From NCBI GenBank assembly GCA_027483045.1, contig JAIXVL010000050.1:1-44906 (forward strand): a DNA stretch of 44,906 nt, written 5' to 3'. The DNA is from Lysobacteraceae bacterium (GTDB lineage Bacteria; Pseudomonadota; Gammaproteobacteria; Xanthomonadales; Xanthomonadaceae). Each line of letters starts with the position of its first letter. Within the stretch, counting starts at the first letter, position 1. The notes under the pieces are model-generated. The model was not told where the DNA came from and made no database searches. It saw only the letters and a program-made list of their open reading frames with translations. Below, one piece after another: positions 9,199 to 18,482 of the stretch. Both the position numbers and the translations under genes were made by a program.

Positions 9199-12100
9199 AG
9201 CGGCTTTTCCGCTACGTTTTTTTCGCCACGGGGCTCGGCCTTCTCGCTGCCTTGCTGGGGGCATGGTGGCTTCTCGGTAGCGAGACGGGGCGCGATCAGG
9301 TCTTGGCACGCGCGACAGCGGCGTGGCCGCAGGGCGCGTTGCGCATTGGCGCACAGGAGGGCAGCTTGGCCGGCGGTTTGCGCTTGCGTGATGTGACCTT
9401 CGATGTCGAAGGCGCGCATGTGGCCATCGCGCGCATTGACGTGTCGCCGCGGCTACCTGGCCTGAGGGAGCCCACGCTCCATGTGGCGCGACTTCGTGTG
9501 CAGGGCGTGCGCGTGACACTGATGCCCGTACCTGAAACACCGGAGGTGCCTTGGGTTGAGCGCCTGCCAAAACTCGACATCCCCTTTGGAATTCATGTCG
9601 ATGAACTTGGGGTCAGCGATGTGCGCGTGCAGCCTGTTGAGGGCGACGCCTACACACTGACCGACTTGAGCGCGGCGGTTCTGCTTGATTCGGGCCGCCT
9701 GAAGGTTTCTTCGCTTCGCGCGAGTGCGCCCTTGGGTCGGCTCTCGGGTGAGGTGAACTACGAGCCTGCGAACGGTTATGCCACGCAAGCACAACTGAAC
9801 CTTGAACTCGCTGCGGGCGGGCATGCGCTCTTGGCCGTCGACGGAGCACTCGAGAGCGGTGAGGCGCAGCTCTCGGGGCGTGCAGAAGGTCCATGGCAGC
9901 TTGCGTTGAGCTGGACTCAAGGCGGCGCGATTCCTGCGTGGCATCTGCAAGGCGAAGGCGAGGCGCTGGAGCCACAAGCGTATGGCCTGGTCGAGAGCCC
10001 GCCGCTGGGCTTTGCCATCGATGCCACCGGACAAGGCGCGGCAATGTCGTTACAAGGGCACGTTCGGCGTGGCGAACAGATGGTCGGTATCGCGCCTTCT
10101 GCGCTGCGTTGGGAAAGAGGCGTGCTGTATGCGAATCCCCTCGAGTTGGATGTGCTGCAGGGGCGCGTGCGCCTCATGGGTAATGTCGTCGCGGAGGCCG
10201 GCGAATTCGACCTAACGGCCGAGGCCGCGAATCTGCGCTGGGGTGATGGTGATGCGCGCGTGCAAGCGGATGGCCAAGCCACCCTGAGCGGCACGCTCGA
10301 TGCGTGGCGTTCGCAAGCCGACCTGGTACTGCAGCGTGGATCGCAACGTGCGCGCTTCGAGGCCAACGTAGAAGGTGTGCCGCAGCGAATTGTGCTGCCG
10401 CGCCTGCGTTTGACGGCGCCCGAGGGCCGTTTGGATGGAAGCGGCGAGTTCGTACTGGATGACTCGAAGCGTTTTGGCTTCGACCTTGCTGCGCAGTCCA
10501 TCGACCCCGCGTGGTTCTTGCCGGAGTGGCCGGGTGAACTCAGTGCACAGGTTCAGCTGAGCGGCGCAGCGCCTGCCGACCGCGAGCTCGTTTGGCGCGC
10601 CGACGCCACTGGAATCCGCGGCACGCTACGCGGGGAATCCGTCAGCGGGGAAATGCAGGTGGCTGCGCACGGCGACGAAGTGACGCTTGATGCGGATTTG
10701 ATCGTGAGCGATGGCTTGCTCCGCGCCAAGGGGCGCGTGGCGCCAACTCTAGCTCTCGCATTGAATGCTCAGGCTTTCGACATTGCGCCGTGGTGGCAGG
10801 GTGCATCAGGCGTGTTGGATGGCGAGGCACGCGTGCAAGGCACGTCGGCTGAACTTGCATTGCAGGGCAAGGTGAATGTGCGTGGCTTTGCTTTAGCTGA
10901 TATCACCGCGGATCGCATTCAACTCGATGCGCAATTTCCCAACGCCGATGCGGGCACGCTTCGCGTCAATGCAGATGGATTGGTCGTCTATGGCGAGCCG
11001 GTGGATGCGTTCGAGATTCAAGTCGATGGTCGCTTGCAGCAAGCCAGCGCGCAGCTTCGCGCGCGTGCGCCCCGCGGAAGCATCGATGTCGACGCAGACT
11101 GGAGCGCTGACGAAGGTTTCGCGGCAGGCGAGCTCACCTTGCGTGCAGCGAAGGCGCAAATCGACAAGCTCCCCGCCATCGCTTTGCAAGCTCCGGGCAC
11201 GCTGCGTTGGAGCAAAGGCGAATGGTCATTGCCTACTGCGCTGTGCTTGAACATTGCCGAAGCCGGTCGCCTTTGCGCGCAGGGCAACGCCGAGCAACTG
11301 AACCTTCAGGGCACTGGGCTCAATCCCGCTTGGGCAACAGCCCTGTTGCCTGAAGACACAGCAACGCCGCCGGGAGTGATGGCCTTGTTTTCGCTTGAGG
11401 GTCGTGTGGGTGTGCAGCAAGGCGCTTGGGAAAGCAGCGGCGTTTTGCGCTCCACTCAAGCCGAGCTGCAGTGGCGTGCCGATGCTCAGCCGGATGGGGC
11501 CTTGAGTGGTGAAGCCGCGCTCAACCTGAGTGACTTGAGTTTGCTGGATGCGCTCTCGGCCGACATCGCTGCGCCGCGAGGAAAAATTCAAGGCCAACTC
11601 AGCGTGAGTGGAACGCTCGACGCGCCTCGCTGGAGCGGCGTCATCGATGCGACGCCTCTATCTTTTGATTTGCCCGCATTGGGTATTGCAGTAAGCGATG
11701 GAAGCTTGCGTGTTTCGGGCGGTGCAGACGGCCAGTTGAGCGTGCAGGGGCGTTTGCCGACGGGAGATGGCGCACTCACGTTGCAGGGCGAGTGGCAGCC
11801 TGGAATTCGTCCGCTGACGCTCTCGCTGCGCGGCAATGATGTGCGCGTCTTGGACACGCCAGACGGGCAGGTGTGGATCTCGCCTGCCTTGGATCTGGTC
11901 GTCGATCAGGATGTGGCGCGTCTTCGTGGCCGCGTGGAGGTGCCGCGTGCCGCTCTGCAATTGGATCGCTTTGAACAAACGGCAGGCACATCGCCCGATG
12001 TGGTGGTGGTGGACGATGCAGCGCCCTCGTCGACTGCGAGTGTGTTGGCGCTCGATGCCGATTTTGTGATGGCCCTGAGCGACGAGGTACGACTTAAGGG

Positions 12101-12743
12101 CTTTGGTTTCGATGGTCGATTGTCGGGCGAGTTGCGTATCCGCGACCGCATCGACCGCGAGCTCCGCGCCAGCGGGCGCTTGGCGCTGTCCGGCGAGTTG
12201 CGCGCGTACGGGCAGCAGTTGGATCTCACGCGCGGTGAAATTCGTTGGGCCAATGCACCCATCGACGAACCGGTGCTGGATGTTCTCGCCGAGCGCCCTG
12301 ATTCCGAGCCGCGCGTGGGTGTGGCGCTCACGGGCAGCGCGCTGTCGCCGGTGGCCGAGGTGTGGTCGAAGCCTGCTTTGCCGCAGGCCGAAGCCCTGTC
12401 ATGGTTGATGTTTGGTCGCCCGCTATCCAGCGCCGATGGCCAAGACGCGGCGCAACTTGAGCAAGCCGCCACCTCGCTGGGCGGTAGTGCGTTGGCGCAG
12501 GTGGTGGCCGGAAAGGTGGGCCTGGATTCGGCCAGCGTGGGGCAATCGCGCGCGCTGGGTGGCAATGCCGTGACGCTGGGCAAGCGCATCACACCGAAGT
12601 TGTATGTGAGCTATGGCATGGCGCTTAGCGGCACGGGCCAAGTGGTGACCGTGACCTATGCCTTGCGGCGCTGGTTGGCAGCGCAGCTCGAGAGTGGCAT
12701 TGAGCAACGCGTGCAGCTCGAAGCCACGTTCGACCGCGACTGA
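9195..12743 (+). CDS. tamB: Translocation and assembly module inner-membrane-anchored protein TamB
   Basis: An AsmA-like protein of 1182 residues (E. coli TamB is about 1259). It has an N-terminal membrane anchor (YVFFATGLGLLAALLGAWWLL), a very long run of beta-strand repeats typical of the periplasm-spanning groove, and the C-terminal TamB/DUF490 domain. That domain includes SGELRAYGQQLDLTRGEIRW, EALSWLMFGRPLS, and GKRITPKLYVSYGMALSGTGQ. It partners TamA. The start is TTG at 9195, overlapping the tamA stop (TTGA), with no competing ATG that keeps the membrane anchor, so expression is probably coupled to tamA. TamB-type proteins are also proposed to carry phospholipids between membranes. Confidence 0.94.
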   Translation: MKRLFRYVFFATGLGLLAALLGAWWLLGSETGRDQVLARATAAWPQGALRIGAQEGSLAGGLRLRDVTFDVEGAHVAIARIDVSPRLPGLREPTLHVARLRVQGVRVTLMPVPETPEVPWVERLPKLDIPFGIHVDELGVSDVRVQPVEGDAYTLTDLSAAVLLDSGRLKVSSLRASAPLGRLSGEVNYEPANGYATQAQLNLELAAGGHALLAVDGALESGEAQLSGRAEGPWQLALSWTQGGAIPAWHLQGEGEALEPQAYGLVESPPLGFAIDATGQGAAMSLQGHVRRGEQMVGIAPSALRWERGVLYANPLELDVLQGRVRLMGNVVAEAGEFDLTAEAANLRWGDGDARVQADGQATLSGTLDAWRSQADLVLQRGSQRARFEANVEGVPQRIVLPRLRLTAPEGRLDGSGEFVLDDSKRFGFDLAAQSIDPAWFLPEWPGELSAQVQLSGAAPADRELVWRADATGIRGTLRGESVSGEMQVAAHGDEVTLDADLIVSDGLLRAKGRVAPTLALALNAQAFDIAPWWQGASGVLDGEARVQGTSAELALQGKVNVRGFALADITADRIQLDAQFPNADAGTLRVNADGLVVYGEPVDAFEIQVDGRLQQASAQLRARAPRGSIDVDADWSADEGFAAGELTLRAAKAQIDKLPAIALQAPGTLRWSKGEWSLPTALCLNIAEAGRLCAQGNAEQLNLQGTGLNPAWATALLPEDTATPPGVMALFSLEGRVGVQQGAWESSGVLRSTQAELQWRADAQPDGALSGEAALNLSDLSLLDALSADIAAPRGKIQGQLSVSGTLDAPRWSGVIDATPLSFDLPALGIAVSDGSLRVSGGADGQLSVQGRLPTGDGALTLQGEWQPGIRPLTLSLRGNDVRVLDTPDGQVWISPALDLVVDQDVARLRGRVEVPRAALQLDRFEQTAGTSPDVVVVDDAAPSSTASVLALDADFVMALSDEVRLKGFGFDGRLSGELRIRDRIDRELRASGRLALSGELRAYGQQLDLTRGEIRWANAPIDEPVLDVLAERPDSEPRVGVALTGSALSPVAEVWSKPALPQAEALSWLMFGRPLSSADGQDAAQLEQAATSLGGSALAQVVAGKVGLDSASVGQSRALGGNAVTLGKRITPKLYVSYGMALSGTGQVVTVTYALRRWLAAQLESGIEQRVQLEATFDRD

Positions 12744-12771
12744 GCGAACCGTCGTTGCGAGGCGTGGGTCA

Positions 12772-13122
12772 TCAGCCCGGCGCAAAAAACCACACGCGAC
12801 CAATCAGGCCATCGTCGCCCTGCTCATAAATCGCCACCACCTCGCGCGGTGCACCCAACCCAACCACGTGCTCGTGATCGATGACTCGGTTGCCGAGTTC
12901 GATGCGATGGCGCACGTGGGCGCGCAAGCCCGCATGACAGAAGCGCTCGTGCGCGTAGTAGTCATGCAGTTCCGCTCGCCCCTTTAGGAACGGCGCATCA
13001 AGCGGGTGCCGCCAAGCCTGAACTGTCTCGCTGAAGCATGCAGAGAAGGCGTGGGCATCGTGTTGGTTGTAAGCGTCCAGTTGGCGTTGCACCACGCTGG
13101 AGAACGTTTCCGCATTCGTCAT
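12772..13122 (-). CDS. NTF2-like (SnoaL-type) small protein
   Basis: A 116-residue protein with the compact alpha+beta cone pattern of the NTF2/SnoaL superfamily: VVQRQLDAYNQHDAHAFSACF (helical, with the family's YN.HD motif), then HPLDAPFLKGRAELHDYY, ending GRVWFFAPG, the typical last strand. Family members include steroid isomerases, polyketide cyclases and many uncharacterised binding proteins; nothing visible selects a substrate. GGAGTG precedes the ATG at a good distance. It lies downstream of the GDSL esterase gene on the same strand, and its leader abuts the T-run of that gene's terminator, so it may be expressed by read-through or from its own weak promoter. It converges on tamB. Confidence 0.75.
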   Translation of the reverse strand: MTNAETFSSVVQRQLDAYNQHDAHAFSACFSETVQAWRHPLDAPFLKGRAELHDYYAHERFCHAGLRAHVRHRIELGNRVIDHEHVVGLGAPREVVAIYEQGDDGLIGRVWFFAPG

Positions 13123-13135
13123 CGTGCATCACTCC

Positions 13136-13167
13136 AAAAAGAACAGGCCGCCCGAAGGCGGCCTGTT
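13136..13167 (-). terminator. Rho-independent terminator of the GDSL esterase gene
   Basis: Read on the minus strand, an 11-bp perfect stem (AACAGGCCGCC / GGCGGCCTGTT, 13157-13167 with 13142-13152) closes a TTCG loop. The motif is therefore a C(UUCG)G tetraloop, one of the most stable known. One base later comes TTTTT (13140-13136). It lies 22 bases past the stop codon of the esterase gene. Confidence 0.85.
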
Positions 13168-13188
13168 GTTGTTACGGTGCGACGTGGA

Positions 13189-15060
13189 TCAGAAGCGCAC
13201 GTTCAAGCCGAGGTTCAGGCTGTCGCGATCGGTCACGTCATCGTTGATGCGGCCCGAGTAGCTCAGGTGGCCGCTGATCGAATCGGTGAGGTCGAAGCCG
13301 ATACCCACATCGGCGCTGTACCACTCATCAGACGGCGCAAATCCAACGCCGTCGAAGCGGCCGTTCATGCTGTTCGAGCCAGCATTCACGACGGTCGCGT
13401 CGGTCTCGTCTTCGCTGTTCCAAGCCACGCGAGCGAAGGGCTTGATGCCGCCCACGTCGGCGCTGAGCTGGTAGCCAAGGCGGGTCACCAGCGACTCACG
13501 CGTGAACTCCGAGAAGTTCATGGCGGTCGAGGTGGTGCCGTCTTCCGAGTAAGCGCCGACCACGGCTTCTTGCCACGCCACGCCGGCGAAGGGGCCGTGG
13601 GCGAAGTTGTCACCCTTGAAGATGTAGCCGATGTTCATTTCGGCGCCGGTCTGATCGGCATCGGTCTCGCCGTTCTCAACACGCACGCTGGCGAACAGGT
13701 TGATGTTGCGGCTGATCTTCAGGTTGGTCGTGCCGCCGCTGACGATGGCGTTGGCATAGAAGCCGCCGAAGTTCACCACACCGTAGGCCGACAGCAAGGT
13801 GCTGTTGCCGTCGATGGTGCCGCCCACCGGGTCCATGTTCTGATCACCCACCGTGGCAGCGACGCCGAAGGTGAAGGTCTCGCTCATGCGGAAGTTGGCG
13901 CCTGCCGTGACCGCAAAAGCGGTGGTGTCAGCCGCCGGCGAGAAGGTGCTGCCTTCCAGCGAACCGTTGCCGCCAGAAACCGTCAGGTAACCGCGCACGG
14001 TGCCGTCTTCGCGCTCACCCAGGTACTCGCCGAACAGCGCGTCGTTGACCGAGCGGCTGTGGTCGCCAAATGCGGCAATGGCGGCTTCGGGTGCCAAGGC
14101 CACGATGGCCGGCGCTTCGATGGTGGCAATGGCCACGTTGGCCAGCAGGCGATGTGCTGCGCCGGTCGGGTGCACGCCGTCGGCGAACAGGAAGGTGTTC
14201 TCGGCGCCGGCGGCAACAAGCGCGCCACGGCTGCAGAACAAAGAGCTACCGCCCGGCAGCACGCCCAAGTTGCAGGCCGTGCCCGTCACGTTGCTGAAGC
14301 CAAATGCCGCCGGATTGGTGCGCACTTCGGACACCAAGCCAAAGACGTTGATCGGAATGATGCCGGTTCCCAGTGAGGCCAGGCCTTGGTTCAACGCACC
14401 GTTGTAGCTCAGCGTGGCCAGCGTGGCCAAAGGCGCTGCGGCTGCGAACGGGGTGCCCGCGCCGAACTGCGGCGTGCTGCCCAGGTCAGGCAGGTTCAGC
14501 ACCAAGATGTTGCGTGCGCCAGCGGCCTGCAGGCGGCCGATCTGCTGCACCGTAGCCGTGGCCGGCGCGATGCCGCCCGCCGATGCATTGGCTGTCGCAG
14601 TCGCAGGGTTGCCTGCCCACACGGGGATCAGCGGGAACAAGTCATTGGCGCCCATCCAAACGGTAAACAGCGCATTCGGATTGGCGACCGTGGTGCCGGC
14701 ACCGAGGTACTGGCTGACCTGAGCGCCCAAGCGCGGCACGGCCGTGCTGGAGCAGGGCGGGGTGGTTGCGCTGGTGGCGGCCTGGGCGCAAGCGCCGCCG
14801 AACGCGAAGTTTGTGCCGCCGGCCAGTGAGGCGCGCTGGGCCTGGCCGAAGTACGTGGCCAGGAGCTCGACCATCACCGGGTCGGGGTTGGTGGTGAAGC
14901 TCTGGCTGGGGCCGCCGGCAGGGTTGTTGATCAAGCCGACGTTGCCGGCGTCCGACAGGCTGTCACCGAAGCTGATGACGCCGCTGAAACGCTGGGCGTG
15001 TGCCGACGATGCGGCGAGGGCCAGCGCGACGGCGCCGACGAGAATACGGGTGCGGGGCAT
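13189..15060 (-). CDS. GDSL (SGNH) esterase/lipase autotransporter, EstA type
   Basis: A 623-residue type Va autotransporter. Residues 1-22 are a signal peptide (cleavage after AHA). The passenger is an SGNH hydrolase with FGDSLSDAGN (nucleophile Ser34), GGTNFAFGGA (Gly block, about 81-90), MGANDLF (Asn139) and the DGVHPT block (Asp294, His297). From about residue 345 a beta-barrel domain follows, ending in Phe (NLGLNVRF) as outer-membrane proteins do. The enzyme is expected to be displayed on the cell surface and to cleave esters or lipids. The ATG at 15060 has AGGAG seven bases upstream and is preferred over the longer open frame. It is divergent from the patatin-barrel gene across 230 bases and has a strong terminator. 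Confidence 0.93.
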   Translation of the reverse strand: MPRTRILVGAVALALAASSAHAQRFSGVISFGDSLSDAGNVGLINNPAGGPSQSFTTNPDPVMVELLATYFGQAQRASLAGGTNFAFGGACAQAATSATTPPCSSTAVPRLGAQVSQYLGAGTTVANPNALFTVWMGANDLFPLIPVWAGNPATATANASAGGIAPATATVQQIGRLQAAGARNILVLNLPDLGSTPQFGAGTPFAAAAPLATLATLSYNGALNQGLASLGTGIIPINVFGLVSEVRTNPAAFGFSNVTGTACNLGVLPGGSSLFCSRGALVAAGAENTFLFADGVHPTGAAHRLLANVAIATIEAPAIVALAPEAAIAAFGDHSRSVNDALFGEYLGEREDGTVRGYLTVSGGNGSLEGSTFSPAADTTAFAVTAGANFRMSETFTFGVAATVGDQNMDPVGGTIDGNSTLLSAYGVVNFGGFYANAIVSGGTTNLKISRNINLFASVRVENGETDADQTGAEMNIGYIFKGDNFAHGPFAGVAWQEAVVGAYSEDGTTSTAMNFSEFTRESLVTRLGYQLSADVGGIKPFARVAWNSEDETDATVVNAGSNSMNGRFDGVGFAPSDEWYSADVGIGFDLTDSISGHLSYSGRINDDVTDRDSLNLGLNVRF

Positions 15061-15290
15061 GCAGAACTCCTGAGCGGGGTGGTCAGCAACAAGGGCGGGG
15101 CTCACTGGGTCGTGAACCACGGCGGTGGCCACATTAAAACAAAGTTATGGGTGCCGCCATACGCCAGCGTTCGCTACGGCAAAAAAAACACTACGGATGC
15201 TGCGACGCAGCAGGAAATCTCCCGTTGCATTGCAGCAGAACGATGGCCTCCTTACGGCATCATGGCTATGCCTGATTTGAGATTGAACGA
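15061..15290. promoter_or_regulatory. Divergent intergenic region between the two secreted lipase genes
   Basis: This is the longest clearly non-coding gap in the window (230 bases) and must hold the promoters of both the esterase (minus) and the patatin-type phospholipase (plus). It is more AT-rich in its middle than the flanks, with an A8 run at 15181-15188 and ATTAAAACAAAGTTAT at 15133-15148. A small palindrome, GCTGCG-A-CGCAGC, lies at 15199-15211. I could not identify a convincing -35/-10 pair for either direction. Confidence 0.4.
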
Positions 15291-17525
15291 ATGCTCCCTA
15301 CGCGCTGCGTCCTGTTGGTTTTGTGCTTGCTGATGCCTGTCTTTCCCGAGGCTCGCGCCGCGGCGCAGCCTTTGCCGAGTGGCGAGCCACAGCGCCCTTG
15401 CGTCGGTTTGGTGCTGGGTGGTGGCGGCGCGCGTGGCGCAGCGCACATCGGCGTCTTGCGCGTGCTGGAGCGCGAGCGCGTGCCGATTTGCGCCATCGCG
15501 GGCACCAGCATGGGCGCCATCGTTGGTGCGCTCTATGCCAGCGGCCAGCGCCCAGACGACATCGAGCGCGTGCTGGCCTCGGTGGATTGGAAGGACCTGT
15601 TTCGCGATGACCCCGATCGCGGCAACTTGCCCATGCGACGCAAAGACGCGCAGCTGAACTACCGCGCCGAATTGGAGTTGGGCTGGCGCGACGGCGGTGT
15701 GGTGCTGCCTTACGGTGCGGTGCAAGGCCAAAAACTCGGTCTTCTTCTGAGACGCATGTTGTTGCCGGTCGCAGGAAACCGAGACTTCGATGAGTTGCCC
15801 ATTCCTTTTCGCGCCGTCGCCACCGACATCGTGACTGGCGAGGCAGTGGTGTTTGGCAAAGGCGATTTGGCACACATCGTGCGTGCGTCGATGGCCGTGC
15901 CAGCGGTGTTTGCGCCCATGGAGATCAACGGTCGTCTGCTGGTTGATGGCGGCTTGGTCGACAACGTGCCGATCGACATCGTGCGACGCATGGGCGCGGA
16001 TGTCGTCATCGCCGTGGATGTGGGTGCGCCACTGCTCGCGCGTGAGGATTTGCGAAGCCCTGCCAGCATCGCTTTCCAGATGGTGTCGGTACTGATAAAG
16101 GAAAAAACCAAGACCACGCTGGCAACCTTGGGCGAAAACGATGTGTTGATCGTTCCGCCACTAGGCGATTTTTCCAGCGCAGCGTTCGAAACAGCGTTGA
16201 CCGTGGTACCGCTTGGCGAACAAGCCGCAGAGTCGCAAGCGCCGCGTTTGCGCGGTATAGCAGTCAGCGAAGCGGATTACATCGCGTGGCGCGAACAACG
16301 CAAGCCGCCTTCTTTCGCCGATGACGCCATTGCATTTGTCGAAGTGGACCAGCGCCGCACCGGCACTGCCGCCTTGGTCGCTCAGCGCGCGCAGAACCTC
16401 GTGGGTCAGCCTTTGGCTCCCGAACGAATCGATGCAGCTGTTCAATCGGCTTATGCCGAGGGCACGTACCAGCGCATCGGTTGGAGAATCGTCGAGCGTG
16501 AGGGCCGACGCGGCGTGGAATTGCTTCCCATCGACAAGACTTGGGGGCCGATGTTCGCCAGTCTTGGCCTTCAGCTCTCTGATGATTTCAATGGCCGCAG
16601 CGACTACCAGCTCACCGCCGAGCTTCTGCGCACTGGCGTCAGCGGTGACGGTGATGAGTTGCGCGCCTTGCTGCGCTTGGGGCGCATCACTGAACTCTCG
16701 GCAGATTGGTTCGCGCCCCTCGATCTTGATCGCCGTTTCTATGTGGGCTTGGATGGCGGCTATCGCGCCAGCAATGTGCCGCTGAGCTTCGGCGCGCAAC
16801 AGGCGGCAGAGTTTCGCTTCTCACGCACCACCTTAGGCGCACGCATCGGGCTGCAAACCGATCCACGCTGGGCTTTGGAGGCCAATCTTCGGCGATCAGC
16901 CTTGAAGGCTCGTCGTTTAGTGGGCTTGAGCGTGTTGGGCGGCCTAGATCAGCAAGTCACGACGGTGGGAGGGCGTGCAGTTTGGGACACGTTGGACACA
17001 CTCAGTTTTCCCACACGCGGTACGCGCGCGGTCGCCACCGTAGATCGCCATCTGGATGCACTGGGTGGCGAGGGCCAAGGCTGGGTCACGCGCCTTCGCA
17101 GTGACACCGCGCTCTCGCACGGCGCGCATCACCTGCTCTTGGGCGCTCGGTGGGCGCGCGATCTGGACCAGCCGCCCGACTTAGCCGCTTTCTCAACCTT
17201 GGGTGGATTCCTGAATCTGTCCGGCGCGCTGGAACGCAGCCGAGTGGGCACGCGTCTGGCCTATGGGCGCGCGGTGTACTACTACCGCATCGGCGACAGC
17301 AATGCGTTGTTGGCGGTCCCGACCTACCTCGGTTTCAGCGCAGAAGTCGGTGACACCTGGGATCCGGGGCAGAGCTTTGCGTTCTCTGATGCCACACGAG
17401 CGGGTAGCGTGTTCGTCGGCCTTTCCAGTCCCTTCGGCCCTTTGTTGTTCGGTTACGGACGCACGAATCAAGGCGAAGATAGCTGGACCTTGAGTTTTGG
17501 CAATTTGATTCGCAATGAAGACTGA
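15291..17525 (+). CDS. Patatin-like phospholipase with BamA-like barrel (PlpD type, type Vd secretion)
   Basis: A 744-residue protein. Residues 1 to about 24 are a signal peptide ([16 protein letters not shown]). The patatin domain has the oxyanion loop GGGGARG (43-49), nucleophile elbow GTSMG (Ser73) and catalytic Asp219 in DGG. Around residues 335-425 lies a single POTRA-like segment ([28 protein letters not shown]), followed by a beta-barrel resembling the Omp85/surface-antigen family. This order, patatin-POTRA-barrel, is that of Pseudomonas PlpD and of Fusobacterium FplA. The enzyme is a predicted surface-exposed or released phospholipase A. Its last 11 bases overlap ubiA. The extreme C terminus (GNLIRNED) lacks a terminal Phe. 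Confidence 0.92.
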   Translation: MLPTRCVLLVLCLLMPVFPEARAAAQPLPSGEPQRPCVGLVLGGGGARGAAHIGVLRVLERERVPICAIAGTSMGAIVGALYASGQRPDDIERVLASVDWKDLFRDDPDRGNLPMRRKDAQLNYRAELELGWRDGGVVLPYGAVQGQKLGLLLRRMLLPVAGNRDFDELPIPFRAVATDIVTGEAVVFGKGDLAHIVRASMAVPAVFAPMEINGRLLVDGGLVDNVPIDIVRRMGADVVIAVDVGAPLLAREDLRSPASIAFQMVSVLIKEKTKTTLATLGENDVLIVPPLGDFSSAAFETALTVVPLGEQAAESQAPRLRGIAVSEADYIAWREQRKPPSFADDAIAFVEVDQRRTGTAALVAQRAQNLVGQPLAPERIDAAVQSAYAEGTYQRIGWRIVEREGRRGVELLPIDKTWGPMFASLGLQLSDDFNGRSDYQLTAELLRTGVSGDGDELRALLRLGRITELSADWFAPLDLDRRFYVGLDGGYRASNVPLSFGAQQAAEFRFSRTTLGARIGLQTDPRWALEANLRRSALKARRLVGLSVLGGLDQQVTTVGGRAVWDTLDTLSFPTRGTRAVATVDRHLDALGGEGQGWVTRLRSDTALSHGAHHLLLGARWARDLDQPPDLAAFSTLGGFLNLSGALERSRVGTRLAYGRAVYYYRIGDSNALLAVPTYLGFSAEVGDTWDPGQSFAFSDATRAGSVFVGLSSPFGPLLFGYGRTNQGEDSWTLSFGNLIRNED

Positions 17526-18438
17526 GTCCCTCACCGCGCCTTGGGCGCAGCATCTGCCACAGCCTTGGCAGAGCCGTTACGACGCAAGCTGGCGACTGAT
17601 GCGCGCCGATCGCCCAATTGGTTGGCTGCTCCTTCTGTGGCCCACCCTGATGGCGCTCTTGCTTGCCTCTGAGGGTTTGCCCTCTTTGCATCTGCTGGTG
17701 GTGTTTGTTGGTGGGGTGTGGCTCACGCGCGCAGCGGGCTGCGTCATCAACGATTACGCCGACCGCTGGCTGGACAGCAAAGTGGCGCGAACCAAGAAGC
17801 GCCCCTTGGTGGCTGGCGAGCTTTCCGGCCGCTTTGCGCTTGGGCTGTTTGCATCGCTCATGCTTGTCGCCCTGCTGCTGGTGCTGACTACCAACGCGCG
17901 CACCATCGGTTTCAGCGTGATTGCTGTGGCCCTCGCGGCTGCGTATCCGTACATGAAGCGGCACACCTATCTGCCACAAGTGTGGCTGGGCTTGGCCTTC
18001 TCTTGGGGAATTCCGATGGCCTACACCGCGGTGCGCGATGCGTGGCCGCCGCCCGAGGCATGGCTGCTGCTTTGCGCCAATGTGCTTTGGACCACGGCCT
18101 ACGACACTTGGTACGCGATGGTGGATCGCGACGACGACCGGAAGGCCGGAGCGAAATCCACCGCCTTGTTGTTTGGTGATCTGGATGTGCCCGTGATGGC
18201 GGGACTTTACGTGTTGGCCGGCAGTGCTTTTCTGCTGCTTGGTTTGCGCGCAGAGCTGGGTATTGGCTACTGGCTGGGCCTGCTGGTGGCGGCGTGTTTC
18301 GTGGTGCATATCTTTAGCTTCGGTCGCTCGCGCCATCGCGACGACTGCTTTGCTGCCTTCCTTCAGAACAATTGGGTAGGTGCGGCGCTTTTCGGCGGGG
18401 TGGCCCTGCATTTCTTCATCGCGCCTCCACATGCATGA
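17515..18438 (+). CDS. ubiA: 4-hydroxybenzoate polyprenyltransferase
   Basis: A 307-residue multi-spanning membrane prenyltransferase. Both Asp-rich motifs that bind Mg-diphosphate are present: NDYADRWLD (Asn79, Asp80, Asp83, Asp87) and [13 protein letters not shown] (Asp197, Asp204). [15 protein letters not shown] near residue 30 and [10 protein letters not shown] near residue 92 are typical of UbiA. It joins a polyprenyl chain to 4-hydroxybenzoate in ubiquinone synthesis at the inner membrane. The ubiC lyase gene is not adjacent. It starts inside the 3' end of the patatin-type gene (11-base overlap), so at least part of its expression may come from that transcript. Confidence 0.95.
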   Translation: MKTESLTAPWAQHLPQPWQSRYDASWRLMRADRPIGWLLLLWPTLMALLLASEGLPSLHLLVVFVGGVWLTRAAGCVINDYADRWLDSKVARTKKRPLVAGELSGRFALGLFASLMLVALLLVLTTNARTIGFSVIAVALAAAYPYMKRHTYLPQVWLGLAFSWGIPMAYTAVRDAWPPPEAWLLLCANVLWTTAYDTWYAMVDRDDDRKAGAKSTALLFGDLDVPVMAGLYVLAGSAFLLLGLRAELGIGYWLGLLVAACFVVHIFSFGRSRHRDDCFAAFLQNNWVGAALFGGVALHFFIAPPHA

Positions 18439-18452
18439 GGTTAGGCGCGGCG

Positions 18453-18458
18453 TATAAC
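18453..18458 (+). promoter_or_regulatory. Candidate -10 element of the TonB-dependent receptor gene
   Basis: TATAAC matches the -10 consensus at five of six positions, 24 bases before the ATG at 18483 and 15 bases after the ubiA stop. No clear -35 is seen. If active, it uncouples the receptor from ubiA. Confidence 0.35.
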
Positions 18459-18482
18459 TGCTGCTCGCATGGAGGGTGGGCG

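Noticed and set aside
12001-12012. TGGTGGTGGTGG triplet run
   Set aside because: It lies within tamB and simply encodes a Val run in a low-complexity loop; too short to be a variable repeat of note.
13006-14376. Long plus-strand open frame (456 codons) antisense to the GDSL esterase autotransporter
   Set aside because: It is compositionally driven by high GC in the opposite gene. It has no recognisable motif or ribosome-binding site, and the esterase frame has full catalytic blocks and a barrel.
15223-15237. 15-base string CGTTGCATTGCAGCA repeated exactly at 33296-33310, upstream of the patatin gene and at the start of the alkylsulfatase gene
   Set aside because: About one 15-base match is expected by chance in 45 kb, and close variants (TTGCATTGCAG, TGCATTGCAGC) also occur inside tamB and bioC coding sequence, so it is not a credible shared operator.
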